A stretch of 64,000 bases of DNA from Trichomonas vaginalis G3 (Eukaryota > Parabasalia > Trichomonadida > Trichomonadidae). Below the pieces are notes generated by a model. That model was not told the DNA's origin, ran no database searches, and was given only the letters and a program-made list of their open reading frames with translations. Location of the stretch: positions 2,046,001 to 2,110,000 of the forward strand of contig NC_067205.1 of the NCBI RefSeq assembly GCF_026262505.1, read 5' to 3'. The number at the start of each line of letters is the position of its first letter. The first letter of the stretch is position 1. The translations under genes were made by a program, and so were the position numbers. Below, in pieces: positions 56,652-64,000 of this stretch.

Positions 56652-57983
56652 ATGTCAACAATCGGCACAACAACAATTCAAACAACAGCACCAAACTCTT
56701 TAGTCATGAATCCAACATCTATGTTAGTAGAAATGAAAAGCTTCATTCCTTCTTCATATACTTTTGAAACAAAAATCCAGAAGATAAAGCAAGAACTTTT
56801 AACAAGTAATTTAGACTGTAGTGCGAAAGATGAAACAAATGAACAGTATCTTTATGAAATGCAGGACCTCATCGACCATTTGCCTAAACTACCTGAAATT
56901 CAGCAGCAAAAACTAACTATTCCCGAATTCGACGAAATTGAAGTCAAAGCAACTGACTCAGTAGAAATAAAGAAGTTCATACGAAAGGTAAATTATGAAT
57001 TCCTTGGATTTCATTGCAACCATAAAGTTATGGACAAAGATTGCGACATGGTATATAAGAATGTTTCTGACATATATAAATCTGAAGAATTTAAGACCTA
57101 CGACAACTTTGTTTCGTTAGTTGCTGAATGTGTATGGCAGATAAGAGATAAAGATAGAAGAGGCAAAATATGGAACAAACAGATAAAACCAGCAACTTTT
57201 GAGTTAAAGAAAACCATTGACGCTTTAGTTGTTTTAGCAGGTAAGGTTTCAGAATATAACGCAAAAATGAACCCGCAATGTTCAAAATGTAAAGCAGCAA
57301 TTAGGAAATATAACTACTCCGTCAAAGAGATAGAACGTATGAGAAACGACTATGCAGACTTAAAGACAGAAATGTCAAACATTGAGTTTGAAACAGTTGG
57401 AAAGATAGACAATGACACCAAAGTGGTTAGAATAGGTGATTTAAACGTAAGATACTCAAAGAAATACAACAAATATTCTTTGTCAGACATTATATCTCCA
57501 TCTGAAAAGAAAACAAACCACTGGGTTAAAATTGCTTCTACTCAGAAAATTTTGACAAGAAATCCTGAGCTTATGATATCGGTAAAATTCTATGGAACTG
57601 CAGCATATCTCATCGACAAAAGTCTTATACCAATAGTTTTGTTATGGTTAGACCCAGTTGTTGGATATAACTTCATAACTTATGGTTCATTCAATACGGA
57701 ACGTTGCAGTGAAGGCTTACTTTACATCGTTCAGAAACCGAAGGACTTCAACACAAAAAGATATAAGATAGGAAGAACATATAATATAACTCTAAGATAT
57801 GACAGTACAGTCAATAGAGTCAAGGTTGTGTTGGTTAATGATATGAGAGCTGCAGAAACAGAACTACTTGAAAAGTTTGAGAAAATATATGGTGCTCCCA
57901 TAAAAGGTAAAGAAACGTTTGAAGTAGATGAGATAGATAAAGCTATAAAATTATTTGACGAAGTTGCTGAAAAATACATGTAA
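56652..57983 (+). CDS. KilA-N-region protein fused to KilA-N-like and T5orf172 (GIY-YIG-like) domains
   Basis: 443 aa, open. Residues 1-240 match 8025-8948 (CNHKVMDKDC, CSKCKAAI, ERMRNDYADLKTE). It then departs: a KilA-N-like segment with VVRIGDLNVRYSKKYNKYSL and WVKIASTQKILTRNPE (about 255-300), followed by a T5orf172/MUG113-type domain (about 345-440): LYIVQKPKDFNTKRYKIGRT, AAETELLEKFEKIYGAP and KGKETFEV. This domain is a GIY-YIG relative common after KilA-N or Bro-N in large DNA viruses. Possibly a DNA-binding regulator or nuclease. Confidence 0.7.
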   Translation: MSTIGTTTIQTTAPNSLVMNPTSMLVEMKSFIPSSYTFETKIQKIKQELLTSNLDCSAKDETNEQYLYEMQDLIDHLPKLPEIQQQKLTIPEFDEIEVKATDSVEIKKFIRKVNYEFLGFHCNHKVMDKDCDMVYKNVSDIYKSEEFKTYDNFVSLVAECVWQIRDKDRRGKIWNKQIKPATFELKKTIDALVVLAGKVSEYNAKMNPQCSKCKAAIRKYNYSVKEIERMRNDYADLKTEMSNIEFETVGKIDNDTKVVRIGDLNVRYSKKYNKYSLSDIISPSEKKTNHWVKIASTQKILTRNPELMISVKFYGTAAYLIDKSLIPIVLLWLDPVVGYNFITYGSFNTERCSEGLLYIVQKPKDFNTKRYKIGRTYNITLRYDSTVNRVKVVLVNDMRAAETELLEKFEKIYGAPIKGKETFEVDEIDKAIKLFDEVAEKYM

Positions 57984-58019
57984 AGCGTTTATTTTTGGTC
58001 TTTTGTGAAAGTCAGAAAA

Positions 58020-58670
58020 TAACGCTAATTTTTGACGAAGTGCAAACCTTCACTTCGTGTCATAATGTAAAAATAACGCTAATTTTTTATAAAATTTGAC
58101 GAAGTGCAAACCTTCACTTCGTGTCATAATGTAAAAATAACGCTAATTTTTGACGAAGTGCAAACCTTCACTTCGTGTCATAATGTAAAAATAACGCTAA
58201 TTTTTTATAAAATTTGACGAAGTGCAAACCTTCACTTCGTGTCATAATGTAAAAATAACGCTAATTTTTGACGAAGTGCAAACCTTCACTTCGTGTCATA
58301 ATGTAAAAATAACGCTAATTTTTTATAAAATTTGACGAAGTGCAAACCTTCACTTCGTGTCATAATGTAAAAATAACGCTAATTTTTGACGAAGTGCAAA
58401 CCTTCACTTCGTGTCATAATGTAAAAATAACGCTAATTTTTTATAAAATTTGACGAAGTGCAAACCTTCACTTCGTGTCATAATGTAAAAATAACGCTAA
58501 TTTTTGACGAAGTGCAAACCTTCACTTCGTGTCATAATGTAAAAATAACGCTAATTTTTTATAAAATTTGACGAAGTGCAAACCTTCACTTCGTGTCATA
58601 ATGTAAAAATAACGCTAATTTTTGACGAAGTGCAAACCTTCACTTCGTGTCATAATGTAAAAATAACGTT
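58020..58670 (+). repeat. Hairpin tandem array with 118-bp higher-order period
   Basis: Eleven copies of a hairpin unit (ACGAAGTG CAAACCTT CACTTCGT core) in alternating ~54-bp and ~64-bp spacing; the longer ones carry an extra TTTTATAAAAT-like segment. Ends at AAAAATAACGTTTACCATGT, of which A retains one copy (about 9097-9115). No ORF. Confidence 0.9.
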
Positions 58671-58689
58671 TACCATGTAAAACGCTTGT

Positions 58690-58733
58690 GAAAAAAACAG
58701 GTTAGAAAGGAGGTTAGATCTAACCTTCTACCC
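58690..58733 (-). promoter_or_regulatory. Operator-like palindromic array (GTTA type), inverted
   Basis: On the minus strand: GGTAGAAGGTTAG, ATCTAACCT, then CTAACC half-site at 12 bp; the outermost half-site remains TTCAC, the older GTGA type. Confidence 0.6.
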
Positions 58734-58769
58734 TAAAATATATTTTTGCTGAATTCAGCACAAAAATCT

Positions 58770-58890
58770 GATTAAAATGGCATAAGATTGCTTCCCTCGG
58801 AAAACCGAGAGAAGAGATTCCGTATGAAAACAGTGAAGCACAGCGAGACCGACTTTTATCTGGGTCGCCAAAACTCTATGAAATTCATGA
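58770..58890 (+). pseudogene. Relic with TTCCCTCGG palindrome
   Basis: Carries TTCCCTCGGAAAACCGAG as at 9228 in A and 27210-27235 in B, then unrelated sequence with GTCGCCAAAACTCTATGAAA like that at 9735 in A. A mosaic of KilA-N gene pieces. Confidence 0.4.
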
Positions 58891-58891
58891 A

Positions 58892-58963
58892 CTTCCTTAA
58901 GATAGAAAAAATAAAGTTAGTTTTATTTTTATTTATTTTTTTATTTTGTATGTAAGGACAGAT
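58892..58963 (+). promoter_or_regulatory. Shared leader of KilA-N-region genes (element C, second)
   Basis: Near-identical to 7956-8024 and 9388-9456. Confidence 0.5.
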
Positions 58964-59788
58964 ATGTCAACATCAGAGAACACAACAACAGTTATAGTCC
59001 ATGAAGCTATAAATGAAGAATATGAGTGGGTTCAGTTTAACAAACAACTCCGTCTCATTCGTTCGGTCAAAGACGATATGTACCAAATGCAAAGTATTTT
59101 GACAGCATGTTTTGCTCCAGACACTAAACACGCAGACGACTGGTTCAAAAACCAAAGCACACAAGAACTTTTGAGTGAAATTTCTCTAGACCGACTTTTT
59201 TCGGCCATGCATAAAACACATGAAAATCGTAAAAATTTGCCAATAAATTTAAGAGGATATTATGTACATAGACTTTTAGTAAATGCAGTTGCAATGTGGG
59301 CTTCTCCTCGTTATGCATGGCATGTTTACAGACTTCTTAACGAAATTCATAGACAAGAACGTGAAGAGATGGAAAAGAAACTTCAAGCAAAAGATGAAGT
59401 CATTGAATCCAAAGACAAAAACATTCAGAAAAGAATACCACGTTCGGTACCAAAAGGTAAGGAAAAGAACTATAAGTATATGATTTATACTGAAGAGATG
59501 GAAAATGAAGAAGACAGTGACATGGTTATGTTGCATTTAGTCAGAAGAAACAACAAAAGCTTTTACGACCTTGCTAAGATTTACAAATCTGACAGAAATT
59601 GGTTCTATCGCGAAAACTTACCGATTTCAATGACCCCAAATGAAGATGTGAAACAAATAGTTCAAGATACGTTACCTCAAACACACTATGATATTAAAGG
59701 TTGTACAATACTTACCTTCAAAGAAGACTTACCGCTACTGAAAGAAAAAATAACAGAGTATTTTGACAACTTCAAACAAGTAGGGTAG
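58964..59788 (+). CDS. KilA-N domain protein, element C
   Basis: 274 aa, open, from MSTSENT. Same domains as 9457-10296. The variable segment before the KilA-N core reads LDRLFSAMHKTHENRKN and lacks the hairpin-encoded stretch seen in A. It keeps DEVIESKDKN in the coiled linker, shared with B but missing in A. C-terminal domain almost identical to A. Likely DNA-binding regulator. Confidence 0.75.
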   Translation: MSTSENTTTVIVHEAINEEYEWVQFNKQLRLIRSVKDDMYQMQSILTACFAPDTKHADDWFKNQSTQELLSEISLDRLFSAMHKTHENRKNLPINLRGYYVHRLLVNAVAMWASPRYAWHVYRLLNEIHRQEREEMEKKLQAKDEVIESKDKNIQKRIPRSVPKGKEKNYKYMIYTEEMENEEDSDMVMLHLVRRNNKSFYDLAKIYKSDRNWFYRENLPISMTPNEDVKQIVQDTLPQTHYDIKGCTILTFKEDLPLLKEKITEYFDNFKQVG

Positions 59789-59804
59789 ATGAACCATTTA
59801 TTTT

Positions 59805-60782
59805 TCAAGCTTGACTTTTTACAATTTGAACTTTGTTTGCGTAGATATGAATTCTGAAAGAAGTATGAGGGTCTTGTATGACTTTGTACTTCTCCCAGAG
59901 TTCATGTCTGTCAAACTTACCTGCCATGGACTCTTTCATAAGTTCCATGAAATCGTCTTCGGACAATCCGGGGAAAAGTATAATGTCAGTCAGTATTCTT
60001 TTAACATCCTTACTTAAACTCTTTGCTGTCTGTACACAAATGACAACTGAGATGTTAAAGTGTCTGAGCTTCTTAAGAATTCGACACATATCTTGTTCTC
60101 TATTCTTTAACAAAGGATGAGAGGCGAAATCATCTAAGATAAGAAGACACCTATGAGGGTATGTCTTCCAATCGTAAGATTGCAATTTCTTCGAAATGTA
60201 TTCTATCTCTTTCTGTTTGTTTCTGAAGTGTTTCTTCTCTAATATTCTCTGCATTTCCTCATTTGGGTCTTTAAACTTCGAATTTATATACTCATTTATA
60301 GCATTATACTTCAAAACTCTTCTTTGGTACTTCTTTATCCAATCTAACAACTCAGTATCCTTTATACATACTAACTTAGACTTCTTTATAATATCTTTGA
60401 ACGAATTGACGGTTTGGTCAAATTGACCAGAAGTACTACAAATGACTACTAACTCATAGAATGGGTTCTTCTCATCTAGTTCTTGTTGTTGTGCAGCCAT
60501 TTTAAGATAAGTGAAAGTCTTACCCGACCCAGGTGGTGCGATTAGACCTGTTATACCATTCTGAGCAAATAAGAACTTGTCATGTATAGGTTTTATCTGA
60601 GCATTTTCTAACTTCCTCTTGTTCTTGTTTAAAACATTCTCAAATTTCTTGTCAATGTCAGCAAACTTTTTTTCTAACATATTTTTAGAAAAATTAAAAA
60701 TTTTATCTTTTAGAAAATGTCTAGCGATTTCGCTATCTATATTCGAGACAAACTTTTTGACAGCAAAACATCTGTCGACCAT
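59805..60782 (-). CDS. Packaging ATPase of element C
   Basis: 325 aa, open. Walker A APPGSGKTFTYLK near residue 84, LVVICSTSGQFDQT, helical insert, Walker B CLLILDDFAS near 215, then SVVICVQTAKSLSKDVKRIL (sensor-like) and LFPGLSEDDFMELM. FtsK/HerA-type, would pump element DNA into capsids. 5' end overlaps the divergent 60717 gene by 66 bp unless translation starts at the inner MLEKKF. Confidence 0.85.
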   Translation of the reverse strand: MVDRCFAVKKFVSNIDSEIARHFLKDKIFNFSKNMLEKKFADIDKKFENVLNKNKRKLENAQIKPIHDKFLFAQNGITGLIAPPGSGKTFTYLKMAAQQQELDEKNPFYELVVICSTSGQFDQTVNSFKDIIKKSKLVCIKDTELLDWIKKYQRRVLKYNAINEYINSKFKDPNEEMQRILEKKHFRNKQKEIEYISKKLQSYDWKTYPHRCLLILDDFASHPLLKNREQDMCRILKKLRHFNISVVICVQTAKSLSKDVKRILTDIILFPGLSEDDFMELMKESMAGKFDRHELWEKYKVIQDPHTSFRIHIYANKVQIVKSQA

Positions 60783-61169
60783 AAAATCTTACATAGTGTA
60801 AACAAGAAAGGTGAATTTGTTCTAAAGTTCTGTTTCTGGGAATATGACAAGAACCATAAAACATTAAGCAGAGCAGTCTTAAAATTTGTCAATGACAGAC
60901 TTGTTGACAGAGATGACACCGATTGGAAAGATGAAGTCCAACAAAAGTTCTTAGAATGCAAAGAAGACACATGCGCTGTTCTTGAAGATGAAATAGAAAA
61001 CAGAATAGAAGAGCTATTAAAGGACAAAGAACTTTTACATAAATATGGTTCGGAGAAATTTGACATAACTCCACCAGAAAAGAAGAAGAAAGAAAAGAAA
61101 GAAAAGAAAGTAGAAGAAGAGAAGAAAGAACCTGAACCAGTTCCAGAGAAAAAGAAATTTGACATGTAA
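60717..61169 (+). CDS. 150-aa charged protein, element C copy
   Basis: Copy of 11220-11663 with an extra EKK unit in the Lys-rich tail and a changed ITPPEKK junction. Open. Confidence 0.65.
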   Translation: MSSDFAIYIRDKLFDSKTSVDHKILHSVNKKGEFVLKFCFWEYDKNHKTLSRAVLKFVNDRLVDRDDTDWKDEVQQKFLECKEDTCAVLEDEIENRIEELLKDKELLHKYGSEKFDITPPEKKKKEKKEKKVEEEKKEPEPVPEKKKFDM

Positions 61170-61185
61170 AAATAAAATTTTATTT

Positions 61186-61605
61186 TTAGAACATTTCTGG
61201 GTCAATGTCAATGTTCTCTTCCTCTTTAGGAGTAAACACTGGCTTAGACTCTAAAATCTTTTTACCCAATTTACCTTGAACTTCTACAACTTTAGACTCA
61301 TAATATTCATAGTCGTCTGCTTTCTTTGGTTCATAAGGTATAACAAGTTTGTATGCTTTGCCTTCTTTAAGGTTTGAGAACCTTCTGTCAAAACTTTCTT
61401 TGACTGCTAACAAACCTTCTATGTCTAAGTCTTCAAATTTCGCACCATTTTTAGTCACAATAGCAAACTTAACTGGTTCGATGTTCCAAACTTTGCTGAA
61501 TGAAGACTTTTCAAAATGGTAGAAGTAAACATTCAAATATGTGAATGGGTCTAGTTCTTCTTTAAGTCCTGACATGTACTTGTTTACTGAGATGAATTTT
61601 GTCAT
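61186..61605 (-). CDS. 139-aa protein, element C copy
   Basis: Copy of 11680-12099 with about five amino-acid differences. Open; convergent with 60717. Confidence 0.6.
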   Translation of the reverse strand: MTKFISVNKYMSGLKEELDPFTYLNVYFYHFEKSSFSKVWNIEPVKFAIVTKNGAKFEDLDIEGLLAVKESFDRRFSNLKEGKAYKLVIPYEPKKADDYEYYESKVVEVQGKLGKKILESKPVFTPKEEENIDIDPEMF

Positions 61606-61641
61606 CTTTTCTATCGGATAAAAAAATATTTTTTTTTAAAT

Positions 61642-62875
61642 TTACTCAGAAAAATTTTTCTTTGTATATACACCATTCTGTACGTCTAAAAGACTTTTGA
61701 CATTTGCCAAGAATGTACGTTTAGAAGCTGTCATATAACCATATTCTTGACAATATTGTTTATACGAATCGTACAATGACCTTTCATCTAATGACACAAA
61801 GTCAGTTTCATCTATGAACAGTTCATATACACTCTTGTTTGCTTCTAACAATGTTTGTCTCTCTTCGGTATGTGGAATTTGTCTTGGATTGAACTTAGAA
61901 ATATCTAATGTCATAAAATATGAGAACAAGTGGTTGTAAAAGTCAGATGTCAAAGTTTCTGCTAAGTCGTCAAAATATTCTGTATCTTGCATATGAGCTT
62001 CTGACGTTCTGACAACTACATATCTTCTGTCAGAACTTTCTAACTTCATCGGAACAGCATTGTTTGAAACCATAATGAAGTTTGCAACATTTTCACAAAC
62101 TCTTTGGTCTTTATACTTTCTTTCAACAACTCCAACTTTGTCTGTTATAAGACTCTTCAAAGCATCTGAGTTCAAAACTTTTGTTGTATCTATACTTTGA
62201 AGTTCATTGCAAACTATAAGTTTCATATTCTCTATTGAGGAGTTAAATTTACCGCAGATGTTTTCTAAGTTTGTCATATTCGGGTTCGAATAGCCTCTAA
62301 CAGTTTGCATAAGATATCTGTAAAGAATGTGTTCTTACCAGTTCCTTGTTTTCCAATTATAATGAGAGCAGTTTCATTTTTAGCACTTGGATGTTGTAAG
62401 ATGTTTGCAAACCAACATAAGATATACTCATAGACTCTTTCGTTTCCATTGCATATAATTTCTTTGACATGGTCTAACCAAGCTTCTATAATATTTTCTT
62501 TCTATTCTACTTGTTCATATTTATATCCAGTGAAGATAGAATAGAAGTTTGGAGAAGGTGTATAGAACTTTATACCTCGAACTGAAAAATCTTCTAACTT
62601 TGACAATAAGATATCCCAAGCATCTAACATCTTCATGCCAACTTGTACGACTTTTATTTTCTTAAGTTTCTGTCTACATTCTTGTTCAGACACTATTGTT
62701 GCTCTTGGTTTGTTAAAGACAACATCCCATTCTTTCATAACATAACATTCTGGGCAGAGTCGACATAAATGACTAAACGTTTCAAATTCTCGACTGCTTT
62801 GTTATAGTCTCTAAATGGACACATATTTCTGAATGCTTGGAAGTCATAAAAATCTGAAACATCTATTCTGTACAT
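61642..62875 (-). pseudogene. Superfamily 3 helicase, element C (broken)
   Basis: Copy of 12135-13368 broken in about three places. Motif C (NFIMVSNN), the arginine region and the C-terminal helices are recognisable in the open downstream part. Confidence 0.8.
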
Positions 62876-62901
62876 TTTTATAATAAAAAAAAATATTTTT
62901 T

Positions 62902-63699
62902 TTATTCTTGACTTTGTTGTTGCATTTGTTGCATTTGTTGTTCTTGAGCTATTTGTTGTTGAAGTTGTTCTTGTAATACAATACTTTCACCAGTTGCATC
63001 TTCCAATTCGAAACTTTCTGCCGTCATTGACAAATACATAGGACATAAAAGTTTTACAGGAACAAAGTTTGCGTCAACTAATGTCAACGTTATACTTGCC
63101 AAAGTGTTTGAGTTCACTAAGGTTGAAAATTCTGCATTCGAATGAACAATAGGCAAACCAGCAGAGAAAGTATTGTTTATACGCATAAGTATCTTTTGGT
63201 CATAATAGTTTCTGTCGACATTCGAATAACACTTTGAACCTAAGTTTGAAACAATATATAAGATTGGTGTGCTTAATGTCAATGGAATAGACATTCCTTG
63301 TATGACACCTTTTCCTGTTATAGGAAACTGTTGGTAGTAAAAACCAGAAATAAGTTTTGTATTATAGCTCATATCGTTTATAGTAAACTCAGTCGGACAT
63401 CCAAACATAATGAAACCTGCTCTAGTTGCAGCACATGTTACACCCGTACTTAAAGTATTAAATAAGTCAACAAAACCTGTTGGTGGTATATCTGAGTAAG
63501 TATCTTCAAAGGAGTATTTTTTACCATTCACAACAATAAAGTCTTCTGGTGTCAAAAGAGCAAAACAGGCTTTAGTCGTCATTGTGTTTAAAGTTAGTTT
63601 ACAATATCGTCCTTGAGGACTTTGTAAGTTTGTTGTTATAGAATTATATGACTCAGGGTTTTTAGTCGTAATAGTATAAACCATTATATCTTCTGCCAT
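62902..63699 (-). CDS. Penton-like minor capsid protein of element C
   Basis: 265 aa, open. Start MAEDIMVYTITTKNPESYNS. Strand-rich with CFALLTPEDFIVVNGKKYSF, TRAGFIMFGCPTEFTI, and a closing pattern SITLTLVDANFVPVKLLCPM then YLSMTAESFEL, parallel to B's LKDMQFRLVDFQGEPVELKA. Ends in a Gln-rich tail of about 30 residues. Probably the single-jelly-roll vertex protein. Confidence 0.65.
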   Translation of the reverse strand: MAEDIMVYTITTKNPESYNSITTNLQSPQGRYCKLTLNTMTTKACFALLTPEDFIVVNGKKYSFEDTYSDIPPTGFVDLFNTLSTGVTCAATRAGFIMFGCPTEFTINDMSYNTKLISGFYYQQFPITGKGVIQGMSIPLTLSTPILYIVSNLGSKCYSNVDRNYYDQKILMRINNTFSAGLPIVHSNAEFSTLVNSNTLASITLTLVDANFVPVKLLCPMYLSMTAESFELEDATGESIVLQEQLQQQIAQEQQMQQMQQQSQE

Positions 63700-63709
63700 T
63701 TATATATAT

Positions 63710-63940
63710 TTAAAAGTTTTTCTGAAAGTGGAGAAGAACTTCATCTAAACTTTCACATGGCGTTTCTTGAAGTTCTCTGTCTAAGAAGTTCAAATATTTT
63801 GTAAAGACATAGAACTTTCCTTTGTCTACACGAACAAACAAAACAGGGTCTTTCATATCGTTCAAAAGTGTGTAAAGTCCTTTACATGAAATAAAGTCTA
63901 TATTATTTTTCTTCAAACATCTTTCAAGAAGTTTTGACAT
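63710..63940 (-). CDS. 76-aa penton-neighbour protein
   Basis: MSKLLERCLKKNNIDFISCK...; resembles 34493-34765 of B. Immediately upstream of the penton gene. Element A lacks this ~245-bp segment while matching on both sides. Confidence 0.5.
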   Translation of the reverse strand: MSKLLERCLKKNNIDFISCKGLYTLLNDMKDPVLFVRVDKGKFYVFTKYLNFLDRELQETPCESLDEVLLHFQKNF

Positions 63941-63960
63941 TTTTACTTAGCAAATAAATT

Positions 63961-64000
63961 TTAATGAAATGTTGTGATCGTCAAATATTTTTATGACGTC
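63961..64000 (-). pseudogene. 3' end of the 14214-type gene, cut by window edge
   Basis: Matches the last codons of 14214-14777 in A. Only the end is visible. Confidence 0.5.

Larger units (their letters stand above)
45452..64000. mobile_element. Element C: Polinton/Maverick, sister of A, truncated by window edge
   Basis: Starts at a terminal unit that is the inverted complement of A's right end and runs past the window. From 48650 it is collinear with element A positions 1 to about 14270. Its left 3.2 kb (methyltransferase to fibre N-terminal half) has no counterpart visible in A because A's left end is off-window. About seven genes are broken and about half look open. Same orientation as A. 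The first base is uncertain by a few bases because a poly-A run precedes the end. Confidence 0.9.

Noticed and set aside
58020-58670. CRISPR-like look of regularly spaced repeats
   Set aside because: The spacers are themselves identical repeated sequence in alternating lengths, there are no cas-like genes, and the context is a eukaryotic element.

Overview
The window is AT-rich protist DNA (best guess a trichomonad such as Trichomonas vaginalis, whose genome is packed with Maverick/Polinton elements; this is inference from element type, base composition and start codons set only a few bases from AT-rich promoter-like sequence). Nearly all of it is Polinton/Maverick DNA: protein-primed family B polymerase, retroviral-type integrase, FtsK/HerA-type packaging ATPase, double-jelly-roll major capsid protein and penton-like minor capsid protein, plus accessory genes. 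I treat these elements as fossils; most carry several broken genes beside reading frames that are still open.

Three elements are present. Element A occupies 1-16570 and 39251-about 43602 (left end outside the window). Element B (16571-39250, 22.7 kb) is a complete Polinton of a different family inserted into A's major capsid gene; it has about 0.88-kb terminal inverted repeats beginning AGTTAG and a 5-bp target duplication ACGTT. Element C (about 45452 to beyond 64000) is a close sister of A, a few percent diverged by eye and in the same orientation; its right end lies outside the window. Pairing A with C suggests a full A/C-type element is about 24 kb, so C should end roughly 6-7 kb past the window. 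Between A and C lies about 1.85 kb of gene-free, apparently host DNA holding a ~121-bp tandem array.

A/C gene order (left to right, combining both copies): TIR, D12-type DNA methyltransferase, small membrane and virion-like proteins, structural-family paralog, phage-like fibre, integrase, pVI-like protein, small proteins, polymerase, second structural-family paralog, small genes around a short tandem repeat, KilA-N-type gene cassettes, packaging ATPase, SF3 helicase, penton, major capsid, large repeat-rich protein, basic/coiled-coil protein, TIR. Element B has the same core in another order, a 1062-aa polymerase, two fibre-like genes, and an identical gene in each TIR.

The most unusual signals: (1) operator-like arrays built as an 8-bp-spaced half-site pair, a palindrome, then 12-bp-spaced half-sites, around the KilA-N cassettes and in B's TIRs, where both arms have changed together (GTGA-type in A and B, GTTA-type in C); (2) a fibre-tip exchange, where C's tip matches distant element B while its sister A has another tip; (3) GC-rich double hairpins scattered through B, several within reading frames; (4) KilA-N-region genes that share one duplicated leader and swap C-terminal domains, one ending in a GIY-YIG-like T5orf172 domain; (5) a hairpin array with higher-order 118-bp period in C.
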